Assembly (NCBI GenBank): GCA_017397885.1
Contig: JAFQHQ010000220.1
Location: 56,297 to 120,296, forward strand
From: Clostridia bacterium
Lineage (GTDB): Bacteria; Bacillota; Clostridia; UMGS1810
DNA length: 64,000 nucleotides
Direction of reading: 5' to 3'
The notes under the pieces were generated by a model, which was not told the DNA's origin, did no database searches, and saw nothing but the letters and a program-made list of their open reading frames with translations. The position numbers were made by a program, and so were the translations under genes. Shown piece after piece: positions 43,475 to 52,624 of this stretch (positions are counted from its first letter, which is position 1; each line of letters opens with the position of its first letter).

Positions 43475-44179
43475 ATGGTCGCACTTTACATAATACTTTC
43501 GGTATTGGCTGTTTATCTTATTTTCTTTTTCATCTTTGCAATCATGAATGTATCTCATATTATGGGCAGAGATCCCGCGGCACGAAATCCCGTGGAAATA
43601 TTTTTGCTTTATTCGGGAATACATGCTGTTGCAAATCATCGAATAGCTCATTTCTTTTATAAAATCAAGCTCTATTTCATTGCTCGAATGATATCTCAGA
43701 TATCAAGGTTTTTCACCGGAATAGAAATCCATCCCGGTGCAACAATAGGGAAAGGTCTTTTTATTGACCACGGTATGGGCATTGTAATCGGAGAAACTGC
43801 CATTGTGGGTGATAACTGTACACTTTATCAGAATGTCACACTCGGTGGTACCGGAAAAGATAAAGGCAAACGTCATCCGACTCTCGGTAACAACGTTATG
43901 GTAGGAAGCGGTGCCAAGGTTTTGGGACCTTTCACGGTTGGAGATAACTCAAAAATTGCGGCAAATGCAGTTGTACTTTCAGAAGTTCCCGAAAACAGCA
44001 CATGCGTGGGTGTTCCTGCGAGAGTTGTCCGCATCAACAATAAAAAAGTTGGTGCCGATCTTGACCAGATTCACATTCCCGACCCTGTCAGTCAGGAGCT
44101 TTGCAAGATGTATATTAAAATAGAAGAACTTACAAAAAAAATAGAAAAGCTGGAGGAAGAAAAAAATGAAACTGTTTAA
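43475..44179 (+). CDS. cysE: Serine O-acetyltransferase with N-terminal membrane segment
   Basis: A 234-residue enzyme that makes O-acetylserine for cysteine synthesis. Left-handed beta-helix hexapeptide repeats run from about residue 85: IHPGATIGKGLFIDHGMGIVIGETA, then LYQNVTLGGTGKDKGKRHPT, then VGSGAKVLGP. The DHG and the GGTGK...RHPT segments are the CysE/EpsC signature. Unlike standard EpsC, residues 3-25 are a strong hydrophobic helix, so the enzyme may be membrane-anchored. The C-terminus is a coiled coil (IEELTKKIEKLEEEK) that runs into a 14-base overlap with cysS. Translational coupling of the two is likely. Confidence 0.88.
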   Translation: MVALYIILSVLAVYLIFFFIFAIMNVSHIMGRDPAARNPVEIFLLYSGIHAVANHRIAHFFYKIKLYFIARMISQISRFFTGIEIHPGATIGKGLFIDHGMGIVIGETAIVGDNCTLYQNVTLGGTGKDKGKRHPTLGNNVMVGSGAKVLGPFTVGDNSKIAANAVVLSEVPENSTCVGVPARVVRINNKKVGADLDQIHIPDPVSQELCKMYIKIEELTKKIEKLEEEKNETV

Positions 44180-45554
44180 CTCTATGACAGGCAAAAAAGA
44201 AGAGTTTGTTCCCCTCGAACCCGGAAAGGTTAAAATGTATTCATGCGGTCCGACTGTGTATAACTATTTCCATATCGGTAATGCAAGACCATTCATTATT
44301 TTTGATACACTCAGAAGATATTTTGAATATCGCGGATATGATGTAAACTTCGTTCAGAATTTTACCGATATAGATGATAAAATGATAAAAAAAGCTAATG
44401 AAGAAAACATTACGGTAAAAGAACTTGCCGATCGTTTTATTGAAGAATATTTTATTGATGCCAAAGGTCTCGGTATTGATTCGGCAACAGTTCATCCCAG
44501 AGCAACCGAAAATATTGATGCTATTATTGCTCTTATTCAAAAGCTTGAAGATAAAGGCTTTGCATACAATGTTAACGGTGATGTATATTTCAGCGTAAAA
44601 AAATTCAAAGAATACGGCAAGCTTTCGCATCAGCCTCTTGAAAATCTCGAAGCAGGTGCAAGAATAGATGTTGAAGAAAAGAAGCAGGATCCCATGGATT
44701 TTGCTGTATGGAAAGCACAAAAGCCCGGTGAACCCGCATGGGAAAGCCCCTGGGGTATGGGAAGACCGGGGTGGCACATTGAATGCAGTGCCATGGCAAA
44801 CAGATACCTGGGTAAAACAATTGATATTCATTCCGGCGGCAAGGATCTTATTTTCCCTCATCACGAAAATGAAATTGCTCAAAGTGAGTGTGCAAATGAT
44901 GCTCCGTTTGCCAATTACTGGCTTCACAACGGATACATCAATGTAAATAATCAGAAAATGAGCAAATCTCTCGGAAACTTCTTCACCGTCAGAGATGTAG
45001 TTAAGCAATTTGATTACGTGGTAATCAGATTTTTCATGCTTTCTGCACATTACCGCAATCCAATTAACTTCAGCGATGAGCTTCTCACTCAGGCAAAAAC
45101 AGGTCTTGAACGCATAAACACATGTGTAGATAATCTTGCTTTTCTTTCCGGCAATGCTTCGGGTGGAAGTGCCGACGAAAAAGCACTTGCCGATCTTGCA
45201 GCTTTTAAAGATGCATTTGTTGCGGCAATGGATGATGATATCAACACTGCTGATGCAATTTCTGCAATATTTGATATAGTAAAATATGCAAACACCAATT
45301 TCAATGAAACAACATCGAAAAAAGTGCTTGATGATGCTATTGCACTTATTAAGGAACTTATGGAAGTTCTCGGAATTCTCAAAGAAGACAAAAATGATTT
45401 TCTTGATTCCGACATTGAAGCACTCATCGAAGAACGAAACAATGCACGCAAAAACAAAGACTTTAAACGTGCCGATGAAATCAGGGATATGCTAAAAGAT
45501 GCCGGCATAGCTCTCGAAGATACCCGCGGCGGAGTTAAGTGGAAAAGAGTTTAA
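44166..45554 (+). CDS. cysS: Cysteinyl-tRNA synthetase
   Basis: A 462-residue class I synthetase. The HIGH-type motif is FHIGNARPF near residue 37, and KMSKS is in NQKMSKSLGNFF near residue 267. Zinc-binding cysteine and histidines are in CGPTVYN, ECSAMANRYLG and FPHHENEIAQ. Length is normal. It overlaps cysE by 14 bases and is followed one base later by Mini-RNase III, the classical Firmicutes order cysE-cysS-mrnC. Confidence 0.96.
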   Translation: MKLFNSMTGKKEEFVPLEPGKVKMYSCGPTVYNYFHIGNARPFIIFDTLRRYFEYRGYDVNFVQNFTDIDDKMIKKANEENITVKELADRFIEEYFIDAKGLGIDSATVHPRATENIDAIIALIQKLEDKGFAYNVNGDVYFSVKKFKEYGKLSHQPLENLEAGARIDVEEKKQDPMDFAVWKAQKPGEPAWESPWGMGRPGWHIECSAMANRYLGKTIDIHSGGKDLIFPHHENEIAQSECANDAPFANYWLHNGYINVNNQKMSKSLGNFFTVRDVVKQFDYVVIRFFMLSAHYRNPINFSDELLTQAKTGLERINTCVDNLAFLSGNASGGSADEKALADLAAFKDAFVAAMDDDINTADAISAIFDIVKYANTNFNETTSKKVLDDAIALIKELMEVLGILKEDKNDFLDSDIEALIEERNNARKNKDFKRADEIRDMLKDAGIALEDTRGGVKWKRV

Positions 45555-45555
45555 T

Positions 45556-45960
45556 ATGACAGAATTTGATATATCGATTAATCCAAATCAGATTTCGCCG
45601 CTGTCACTTGCATATATTGGTGACGCTGTTTATGAGGTATATGTCAGAAGCTTTATCATGCACGATGTAAACATGCCTGTTTCAAAGCTTCACAAAGAAG
45701 CAACCAAATACGTCAGTGCAAAAGCTCAGGCACAGATTTTTCATAAAATTGAGCCTGAACTTACCGGCGAAGAAATTTCGGTTTTCAAAAGAGGACGTAA
45801 TGCTCATTCATATACCAGTGCGAAAAACGCCGATATAATTGACTATCGCATTTCGACAGGCTTCGAAGCTTTGATAGGATATATCTATATAAAAAAAGAT
45901 ACAAATAGGCTCAATGAAATTGTGAGATTATGCATCAAGGCAGTTAAAGGCGCAGAATAA
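45556..45960 (+). CDS. mrnC: Mini-ribonuclease III
   Basis: A 134-residue RNase III catalytic domain without the double-stranded RNA-binding domain. LAYIGDAVYEVYVR near residue 20 carries the catalytic acidic residues, and SAKNADIIDYRISTGFEALIGYIY near 92 holds the late glutamate. Mini-III matures 23S rRNA ends in Firmicutes. It starts one base after cysS. Confidence 0.93.
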   Translation: MTEFDISINPNQISPLSLAYIGDAVYEVYVRSFIMHDVNMPVSKLHKEATKYVSAKAQAQIFHKIEPELTGEEISVFKRGRNAHSYTSAKNADIIDYRISTGFEALIGYIYIKKDTNRLNEIVRLCIKAVKGAE

Positions 45961-46001
45961 AAATTTGTTAACAGACAATGATAACTTCAGGGGTGAATTT
46001 C

Positions 46002-46835
46002 ATGACACTTTTGAAGGAATATACATTGCCGGTGGCAGGCTCTTTTGTTGCCGCAATCTCAATTGCTCTTTTTATGGCACCAAACGGCATAGCAACAGGC
46101 GGCGCAAGCGGTGTCGGAATAGTTTTATACAGCGGGTTTTCAATTCCTGTTTCTATTACGGTATCTGCCATAAATGTAGTATTGTTTATTGTCGGATACC
46201 GACTTCTCGACAAACGAATCATCGCCAAAACGTTAATTTCAACCATTGCTTTGGCTACTTTCATTGAGATTTTGTCGCATTTTGAACCTTTGACAAATGA
46301 CATTCTCATAGCATCATCATTCGGAGGTCTGATTTTGGGAATCGGAACAGGACTTGTCATAAGTTCCGGCGCATCTACCGGCGGAAGTGATTTTGCGGCA
46401 ATGCTGATTCACAAAAAAATAAGCCATTTGTCCGTTGCAACGCTGATATTTATCATTGATTTTGCAATAATTGCAATTTCATGGTATACAGCCAATAGTC
46501 TAACAACGGTGTTTTATGCTTTTTTGGGTCTGTTTATAACAATAAAAACAATAGATTTTATTGTTGAGGGTTCCAATTTTTCAAAACTCATATATATTAT
46601 AAGCACCGAAAATGAGGATATTTGTCAATATATTATAGCGAACCTCAAAAGGGGAGTAACAGCCATCAATGCAAAAGGCGGTTATTCAAGCAAAGGGAAA
46701 ACTGTTTTGCTTTGTGCCGTATCATCACGACAGTTTCCCATGTTAAAAAAATATGTTCTTTCAAAAGATAAAGATGCATTTATAATTCTTTCCGATGCAC
46801 GAAGTGTATACGGAAAGGGTTTTAAGATGGAATAG
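46002..46835 (+). CDS. YitT family membrane protein (DUF2179)
   Basis: A 277-residue protein. Five or six hydrophobic helices cover residues about 8-185 (for example AGSFVAAISIALFMAP and GLILGIGTGLVISSGASTGG), with GIATGGASGVGIVLY and SSGASTGGSDFAAMLIHKK as conserved glycine-rich loops. The C-terminal soluble DUF2179 domain has CQYIIANLKRGVTAINAKGGYS. Probable membrane transporter or carrier of unknown substrate. ATG at 46002 is chosen because AGGGGTGA lies before it. Confidence 0.87.
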   Translation: MTLLKEYTLPVAGSFVAAISIALFMAPNGIATGGASGVGIVLYSGFSIPVSITVSAINVVLFIVGYRLLDKRIIAKTLISTIALATFIEILSHFEPLTNDILIASSFGGLILGIGTGLVISSGASTGGSDFAAMLIHKKISHLSVATLIFIIDFAIIAISWYTANSLTTVFYAFLGLFITIKTIDFIVEGSNFSKLIYIISTENEDICQYIIANLKRGVTAINAKGGYSSKGKTVLLCAVSSRQFPMLKKYVLSKDKDAFIILSDARSVYGKGFKME

Positions 46836-46860
46836 AAATTACCAAGGAGGATTATGGGTT

Positions 46861-47709
46861 ATGATTAGTAACACACAACTTGAACTGACAGCTTACAAAA
46901 TTCGTAAGCATGCAATTGATGGTGTATACAATGCCGCATCCGGTCACCCGGGAGGATCACTTTCAATTGCGGATATTCTTTCGGTTCTGTATTTTGATGA
47001 AATGAGGGTTGATGCTTCCAATCCGCAAGATCCGGACAGAGACAGATTTGTTCTTTCAAAAGGTCACTGTGCTCCCGCTCTTTACGGTGCACTTGCCGAA
47101 AAAGGATTTTTCCCCAAGGAGGACATTGTCACACTCAGAAAAGCCGACAGTTATCTCCAGGGACATCCCGACATGAAAGGCGTTCCCGGTGTTGACATGT
47201 CAACAGGCTCTCTCGGTCAGGGAATATGTGCCGCAAACGGCATGGCTCTTGCTGCAAAACTTGACGGAAAAGATTACCGCGTGTATACCATTCTCGGTGA
47301 CGGTGAACTTGAGGAAGGTCAGGTTTGGGAAGCGGCAATGTTTGCTCCTCATTATAAGCTTGACAATCTTGTTGCTTTTGTAGATTTTAACGGCCTTCAG
47401 ATTGACGGAGATATCCGCGAAGTAATGAACCCGACTCCTATAGATAAAAAGTTTGAAGCTTTTGGCTGGAATGTAATTGTTATTGATGCTCACAATTATG
47501 ATCAAATTAAGTCTGCATTGAAAAACGCTAAAGAGACAAAGGGTAAACCAACAATGGTTGTGGCAAAGAGCATAAAGGGAAAAGGCGTTTCCTACATGGA
47601 AAATAATGCCGCATGGCATGGAAATGCTCCCAAAGAAGCAGATTACATAACAGCTTGCAATGAGCTTGAAGCAAAGATAAAAGAATTGGAGGAAAAGGTA
47701 AATGGCTGA
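46861..47709 (+). CDS. Transketolase, N-terminal subunit
   Basis: A 282-residue thiamine-diphosphate-binding half of a split transketolase. SGHPGGSLSIADIL near residue 28, SKGHCAPALYG near 68 and the ThDP/Mg motif ILGDGELEEGQVWEAAMFA near 143 are present. It moves two-carbon units in the pentose phosphate pathway. AAGGAGG lies ten bases before the ATG at 46861; upstream in-frame codons belong to the yitT end. The C-terminal subunit gene overlaps by eight bases. Confidence 0.94.
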   Translation: MISNTQLELTAYKIRKHAIDGVYNAASGHPGGSLSIADILSVLYFDEMRVDASNPQDPDRDRFVLSKGHCAPALYGALAEKGFFPKEDIVTLRKADSYLQGHPDMKGVPGVDMSTGSLGQGICAANGMALAAKLDGKDYRVYTILGDGELEEGQVWEAAMFAPHYKLDNLVAFVDFNGLQIDGDIREVMNPTPIDKKFEAFGWNVIVIDAHNYDQIKSALKNAKETKGKPTMVVAKSIKGKGVSYMENNAAWHGNAPKEADYITACNELEAKIKELEEKVNG

Positions 47710-48652
47710 TATTAAAAAAATCGCAACAAGAGAATCTTACGGTGCCGCTTTGGCAGAACTTGGAGAAACTCATGACATTATTGTTCTTGATGCCGACCTT
47801 TCAAAATCCACCAAAACCGAAGTGTTCAAGAAAAAGTTCCCCGAAAGATTCATCAATATGGGTATTGCCGAAGCAAATATGATGAGCACAGCCGCAGGTC
47901 TTGCTTCATGCGGCAAAATTGTATTCGCAAGTTCTTTCGCCATGTTTGCGGCAGGAAGAGCATTTGAACAAATCAGGAATTCAATCTGCTATCCGAACCT
48001 CAATGTAAAAATTGGCGCAACACACGCCGGTATTTCTGTTGGTGAAGATGGTGCAACTCATCAGTGTCTCGAAGATATAGGCATAATGAGAACACTCCCC
48101 AACATGATAATTTTAAATCCTGCCGACGATACCGAGGCAAAGGCTGCCGTTAAAGCTGCTGTAGAACATGATGGTCCTGTGTATCTTCGTTTTGGAAGAC
48201 TTGGTGTTCCTGTGCTTTTTGATGAAAGTTATAACTTTGAAATAGGAAAAGGTGTTCAACTCAGAGAAGGATTTGATGTTACACTTGTTGCAACAGGTCT
48301 TCTTGTCGGTACAGCGCTTGAAGCGGCAAAGCTTCTTGAAAATAAAGGAATAAGTGCCCGTGTACTCAACATCGCTACAATCAAACCTATTGATAAAGAT
48401 ATAATTGTTAAAGCTGCTCTGGATACCGGGGCTCTTGTAACATGTGAAGAACACAACATTATTGGTGGTCTTGGAAGTGCTGTTGCAGAAGTGCTATGCG
48501 AAATTGCTCCGGCTCCGCTTCTCAGAGTTGGTACAGAAGACAGATTTGGAAAATCAGGCGTTCCTGCTAAACTCTTTGAGGACTACGGCCTTACTGCCGA
48601 AGCCATTGCAATGAAGGCAGAAACAGCTATGGGTCTTAAGATTCGTAAATAA
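47702..48652 (+). CDS. Transketolase, C-terminal subunit
   Basis: A 316-residue protein carrying the pyrimidine-binding and C-terminal domains. NMGIAEANMMSTAAGLASCGK near residue 58 has the conserved glutamate that activates ThDP, and THAGISVGEDGATHQ near 115 follows. It works as a heterotetramer with the preceding subunit. Eight-base overlap indicates coupled translation. Split transketolases of this kind are common in anaerobic Firmicutes and archaea. Confidence 0.94.
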   Translation: MADIKKIATRESYGAALAELGETHDIIVLDADLSKSTKTEVFKKKFPERFINMGIAEANMMSTAAGLASCGKIVFASSFAMFAAGRAFEQIRNSICYPNLNVKIGATHAGISVGEDGATHQCLEDIGIMRTLPNMIILNPADDTEAKAAVKAAVEHDGPVYLRFGRLGVPVLFDESYNFEIGKGVQLREGFDVTLVATGLLVGTALEAAKLLENKGISARVLNIATIKPIDKDIIVKAALDTGALVTCEEHNIIGGLGSAVAEVLCEIAPAPLLRVGTEDRFGKSGVPAKLFEDYGLTAEAIAMKAETAMGLKIRK

Positions 48653-48685
48653 TATAATACATATGAACAAAGGATGGTGAGAAAC

Positions 48686-49453
48686 ATGCAAAGCGAGAAG
48701 AGCAATAAGCTCAAAAGAAAAAAGCGTATTATTGCACTTTTGTCTCTTGCTGTTGTTTTGCTGTTGATGGTGTTTCTCGCTTACTTTGTTGTTGTAAAAT
48801 TTTTCAGTCATGCCAAAAGCGGCGAAGAATTCCGGGAATTTATTCAAGGTTACGGCGGATATGGATTTTTGGTTGCAATTGCCTTGCAGATTATTCAGGT
48901 TTTTATAGCGCTTATTCCCGGTGAGGCAGTTGAAATTGGCCTGGGGTATGCTTTTGGATGGTTCAATGGCACGCTTTTGTGTCTCGTCGGTGTCGCAATA
49001 GGTTCGGCATTGATTTTTCTTCTCACAAAAAAATTTGGTCTGAGACTTGTCGAATTGTTTGTTTCAACGGAGAAAATTAATGAACTGAAATTCATCAATA
49101 CCGAAGAAAAAATGAAGAGATTCACATTTATTGTGTTTTTTATTCCGGGAACGCCCAAGGATCTTTTAACATATTTTGTCGGGCTGACACGAATGAGTCT
49201 CGGTGAATTTCTCACGATTACCATGTTTGCACGTATTCCTTCAGTTGTTTCATCAACTGTTGGAGGCAATTTTATCGGTGATGGTAAATATGTTGAAGCG
49301 GTCGTTCTTTTTGTGATTACGGCAATTATAAGTCTTTTGGGATTAAAGCTTTACAACATTTTCATTAAAAAGATGAAGGTTAAAGCCAAAAAAGGTAAAG
49401 AGATTATTAAAAACATAAAAGCAAAGCGCATAAAATTAAAAAACAAAAATTAA
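48686..49453 (+). CDS. TVP38/TMEM64-family (VTT domain) membrane protein
   Basis: A 255-residue membrane protein with about five or six hydrophobic segments. GYGFLVAIALQIIQVFIALIPGEAVEIGLGYAFG, then GVAIGSALIFLLTKKFG, and FFIPGTPKDLLTYFVGL are the VTT/DedA-like signature; such proteins act in lipid or undecaprenyl-phosphate handling. The C-terminus is very basic (KKMKVKAKKGKEIIKNIKAKRIKLKNK). ATG at 48686 is preferred to 48674 for spacing from AAAGGA. rex follows 15 bases after the stop. Confidence 0.85.
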   Translation: MQSEKSNKLKRKKRIIALLSLAVVLLLMVFLAYFVVVKFFSHAKSGEEFREFIQGYGGYGFLVAIALQIIQVFIALIPGEAVEIGLGYAFGWFNGTLLCLVGVAIGSALIFLLTKKFGLRLVELFVSTEKINELKFINTEEKMKRFTFIVFFIPGTPKDLLTYFVGLTRMSLGEFLTITMFARIPSVVSSTVGGNFIGDGKYVEAVVLFVITAIISLLGLKLYNIFIKKMKVKAKKGKEIIKNIKAKRIKLKNKN

Positions 49454-49468
49454 AAGGAGTGACTCCAA

Positions 49469-50107
49469 ATGGCAGACAAACAAGTTCCGCTTGTGGTAAT
49501 CAGAAGATTGCCGCGCTATCACCGTTATCTCGGCGAGTTGTTAAACAACAAAATATACAGAGTGTCATCTACAGAACTCAGTGAAAAAATGGGAGTTACT
49601 GCTTCTCAGATAAGGCAAGATCTTAATTGCTTTGGCGGATTCGGTCAGCAAGGATACGGATATAATGTCGAGATGCTTTACGATTCAATTACAAAAATTC
49701 TCGGGCTTGATAAGGGATACAAAACAATTATCATCGGAGCAGGAAACCTCGGTAAAGCTCTTGCAAATTATGCAGGATTTGAAAAAAGAGGATTCAAACT
49801 CTGTGCTGTTTTTGATAATAATAAAGATGTTATCGGAAAAACAATTGCCGGATGTAAAGTCTTGGCATATGCCGATGCACAAGGTTTTATTGAAAAAGAA
49901 AAACCGGACATAGCAATTCTTGCAGTTCCAAAGCTTGCTGTAACAAAAGTTGCTGACGACATGGTGAAATTTGGCATAAAGGCTCTGTGGAATTTTGCCT
50001 ATGTTGATCTTGATCTTCCCGGGGATGTTTTGGTTGAGAATGTTCACCTTTCGGATTCTCTTATGACACTTTCATATCGTATGAATGAACTGGGGGATAA
50101 CAAATGA
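49469..50107 (+). CDS. rex: Redox-sensing transcriptional repressor Rex
   Basis: A 212-residue repressor that senses the NADH/NAD+ ratio. The N-terminal winged helix (RRLPRYHRYLGELL, STELSEKMGVTASQIRQDLNCFG) binds DNA, and the Rossmann domain with IIGAGNLGKALANY near residue 90 binds NADH. Targets in anaerobes are usually fermentation and hydrogenase genes. Spacing and the ATGA overlap link it to the next gene. I found no clear Rex operator in the surrounding sequence by eye. Confidence 0.95.
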   Translation: MADKQVPLVVIRRLPRYHRYLGELLNNKIYRVSSTELSEKMGVTASQIRQDLNCFGGFGQQGYGYNVEMLYDSITKILGLDKGYKTIIIGAGNLGKALANYAGFEKRGFKLCAVFDNNKDVIGKTIAGCKVLAYADAQGFIEKEKPDIAILAVPKLAVTKVADDMVKFGIKALWNFAYVDLDLPGDVLVENVHLSDSLMTLSYRMNELGDNK

Positions 50108-50931
50108 GAACGGTTGGTTTTTCAGGGAAAAGCGGATGCGGAAAAAGCTACAGAGCGTTAAGTGTTGCGGCAGAATACAATTTGAAACTTATTGTTGACG
50201 ACGGTCTTCTCATATATGACGGAAAGGTTTTGGCAGGAAAGTCGGCGAAAAAGGAGAGACATCCATATGCCTCAACGCTTCGTGCAATTTTTAATGATGA
50301 TAACCATGCAAACGAAGTTGCTGATGCCATAAAGAAATCCGGCGAAGACTCCATCCTCATTCTTGGCACAAGCGAAAGAATGGTCAACTTGATAGCCGAG
50401 AGAATTGGCGTTGCTCCGGTTGATAAACACATTCATATTGAAGATGTTGCAAATGATGAAGAAATAAAAAAAGCCAATGAAATGAGACTTCGATACGGAA
50501 AACATGTGATACCTGTTCCGACATTCGAAATCAAAAGGACTTTTTCGGGTTATTTGTTGGATCCTCTCACATCCATAAAAAAACTTGCCGACGGTTTTGT
50601 TGATAAAAATGCTCCAAAAGAGAGGACAATTGTTCGACCACAATATGGTTACAGGGGAGACTTTGAAATTTCAGACACTGTTCTTTGTCAAATTGCCAAA
50701 TATGAAACAAAGCGTATCGAAGGTGTTCACGATGTTTTGAAAACCGTATATTATCATAATAACGGCGGAAATGAGATTCGGGTTGATGTATCTCTGGTTT
50801 ACGGAGTGGATATAAAGAAAGTCTGCACTGCTATCCAGTCGCGAGTTATAAAGGCGATAGATGATGTCAGCTTTATTTATATTGATAATGTTACTGTTAA
50901 TGTTATAAAACTTCAAAAAATTGAAATATAA
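50104..50931 (+). CDS. P-loop ATPase fused to an Asp23-like C-terminal domain
   Basis: A 275-residue protein. Residues 5-15 form Walker A (GFSGKSGCGKS), followed by an unusual nucleotide-binding region up to about 170 (LILGTSERMVNLIAERIG). Residues about 190-275 resemble an Asp23/Gls24 domain: RGDFEISDTVLCQIAKYETKRIEGV, then NEIRVDVSLVYGVDIKKVC, then VNVIKL-type final strand. Asp23 domains normally occur as small stand-alone proteins, for example the gene at 31361. It overlaps rex by four bases (ATGA). The fusion suggests a stress- or envelope-related NTPase, but the role is unknown. A terminator begins at its stop codon. Confidence 0.75.
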   Translation: MRTVGFSGKSGCGKSYRALSVAAEYNLKLIVDDGLLIYDGKVLAGKSAKKERHPYASTLRAIFNDDNHANEVADAIKKSGEDSILILGTSERMVNLIAERIGVAPVDKHIHIEDVANDEEIKKANEMRLRYGKHVIPVPTFEIKRTFSGYLLDPLTSIKKLADGFVDKNAPKERTIVRPQYGYRGDFEISDTVLCQIAKYETKRIEGVHDVLKTVYYHNNGGNEIRVDVSLVYGVDIKKVCTAIQSRVIKAIDDVSFIYIDNVTVNVIKLQKIEI

Positions 50932-50970
50932 ACACTGCAAATGTTTCAAAAATCGCAGTGTTTATATTTG
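50928..50970 (+). terminator. Terminator after the P-loop/Asp23 gene
   Basis: ATAAACACTGC pairs with GCAGTGTTTAT, followed by ATTTGATTTT. Confidence 0.8.
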
Positions 50971-51027
50971 ATTTTAGGATAAAATGACAAAATTTTGAAA
51001 TTTGGCTATTCAAAACTTGCAAAACTG

Positions 51028-51056
51028 TTGACATGATGGTATAGAAGTGCTATAAT
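51028..51056 (+). promoter_or_regulatory. Full-consensus promoter of gdhA
   Basis: TTGACA (51028-51033), 17 bases, TATAAT (51051-51056). Confidence 0.9.
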
Positions 51057-51108
51057 TAATTCATTCTTTAAAATTATTGGAAGAGTATTAGTATGGAGGA
51101 AAGAAGAA

Positions 51109-52464
51109 ATGAGCTTTAAAAGTATTTATCTTGAAGAAGTAATGGAAACAGTTGTAAAAAGAAATCCCGGAGAACCTGAATTTCATCAGGCAGTTCAGGA
51201 AGTTCTTGAATCAATAGAACCCGTTTTAGAAAAACATCCCGAATTTGAGGAAGCAGGTCTCATAGAAAGAATTGTTGAACCCGAAAGACTTATTTATTTC
51301 AGAGTGCCCTGGGTTGATGATAATGGTAAAATCAAAGTTAACCGAGGCTACAGAGTTCAATTCAACTCTGCAATAGGACCTTATAAGGGAGGACTTCGTT
51401 TTCACCCCTCTGTTTATTCCGGAATCATAAAATTTCTCGGTTTTGAACAGACTTTTAAAAACAGTCTCACCGGTCTTCCCATCGGTGGTGGTAAAGGTGG
51501 TTCCGATTTTGACCCAAGAGGTAAGAGTGATGCTGAAATCATGAGATTTTGTCAATCATTCATGACCGAACTTTACCGTTACATCGGTCCCGATGTTGAC
51601 GTTCCCGCAGGTGATATCGGTGTTGGCGGAAGGGAAATCGGTTACCTTTTCGGTCAGTATAAGAGAATTAAATCAAGTTGGGAAAATGGTGTTCTCACAG
51701 GTAAAGGTCTTGAATACGGCGGTTCGCTCATCAGACCCGAGGCAACAGGTTTTGGTGCTACATATTATACATGTGAAGTTCTCAAGCATTTTGGTGATAC
51801 TCTCGAAGGTAAAACAGTTGCAATTTCCGGCTTTGGTAATGTTGCATGGGGTGTTGCAATGAAAGTTGCAGAACTCGGCGGTAAGGTTGTAACACTTTCC
51901 GGTCCCGACGGATATGTATATGACCCCGATGGCATAGTTACAAAAGAAAAAATAGATTACATGCTTGAAATGAGAGCATCAGGTCGTGACCGTGCTCAGG
52001 ATTATGCCGAAAAATTCGGATGCGAATTCCATGCAGGTAAAAAACCTTGGGAAGTTAAGGTTGATATTTGCATGCCTTGTGCTACTCAGAATGAAATTGA
52101 CATGGAAGAAGCAAAGAAAATTATTGAAAACGGCACGAAATATTATATTGAAGTTGCCAACATGCCTACCACAGCCGATGCAGTTGGTCTATTCAAGGAT
52201 AACGATATTGTTATTGCTCCTTCAAAAGCAGTTAATGCCGGTGGTGTTGCAGTTTCTGCCATTGAAATGGCTCAGAACTCCATGAGATATAGCTGGACTG
52301 CCGAAGAGGTTGACAAAAAGCTTAAAGATATCATGATTAACATTCACAAAGTTTCTGCCGAAGCTGCCGAAGAATATGGCCTTGGATATGACCTTATTGC
52401 CGGTGCAAACATCGCAGGTTTTATGAAAGTTGCAAAAGCTATGATGGCTATGGGTGTTATCTGA
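51109..52464 (+). CDS. gdhA: NADP-type glutamate dehydrogenase
   Basis: A 451-residue enzyme that makes glutamate from 2-oxoglutarate and ammonia. PYKGGLRFHPSVYSGIIKFLGFEQ near residue 90 and the catalytic lysine motif LPIGGGKGGSDFDP near residue 123 are typical of the hexameric type. VAISGFGNVAWGVAMK near 235 is the Rossmann dinucleotide loop. The length and the PVLEKHPEF-type start favour the NADP(H) biosynthetic family. It has a strong promoter of its own and a terminator, just before the NADPH-handling pair. Confidence 0.94.
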   Translation: MSFKSIYLEEVMETVVKRNPGEPEFHQAVQEVLESIEPVLEKHPEFEEAGLIERIVEPERLIYFRVPWVDDNGKIKVNRGYRVQFNSAIGPYKGGLRFHPSVYSGIIKFLGFEQTFKNSLTGLPIGGGKGGSDFDPRGKSDAEIMRFCQSFMTELYRYIGPDVDVPAGDIGVGGREIGYLFGQYKRIKSSWENGVLTGKGLEYGGSLIRPEATGFGATYYTCEVLKHFGDTLEGKTVAISGFGNVAWGVAMKVAELGGKVVTLSGPDGYVYDPDGIVTKEKIDYMLEMRASGRDRAQDYAEKFGCEFHAGKKPWEVKVDICMPCATQNEIDMEEAKKIIENGTKYYIEVANMPTTADAVGLFKDNDIVIAPSKAVNAGGVAVSAIEMAQNSMRYSWTAEEVDKKLKDIMINIHKVSAEAAEEYGLGYDLIAGANIAGFMKVAKAMMAMGVI

Positions 52465-52490
52465 TTTTACACCAAAATTCACAAAAATTT

Positions 52491-52520
52491 CCCACTCTTG
52501 TTAAACGAGAGTGGGATTTT
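52491..52520 (+). terminator. Terminator of gdhA
   Basis: CCCACTCTTG pairs with CGAGAGTGGG around TTAAA, followed by ATTTTCTT. Confidence 0.85.
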
Positions 52521-52526
52521 CTTATA

Positions 52527-52555
52527 TTGATATTGCGGTTAAATTATGATATAAT
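52527..52555 (+). promoter_or_regulatory. Promoter of the nfnAB-type pair
   Basis: TTGATA (52527-52532), 17 bases, TATAAT (52550-52555). An ATG at 52559 lies upstream of the expected transcript start, which supports the later start at 52625. Confidence 0.8.
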
Positions 52556-52624
52556 AAAATGAAATCATATAATCATAATTATAAAAAATATTTTAAAACT
52601 TCTTTAAAGAGAGGCAATGCTTTT

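Noticed and set aside
44241..45050. 269-codon open frame on the minus strand opposite cysS
   Set aside because: It lies fully inside a certain gene, has no ribosome site or family motif, and mirrors cysS codon structure.
46795..46860. Extended N-terminus for the transketolase subunit
   Set aside because: It would overlap the YitT gene; the AAGGAGG site points to ATG 46861.
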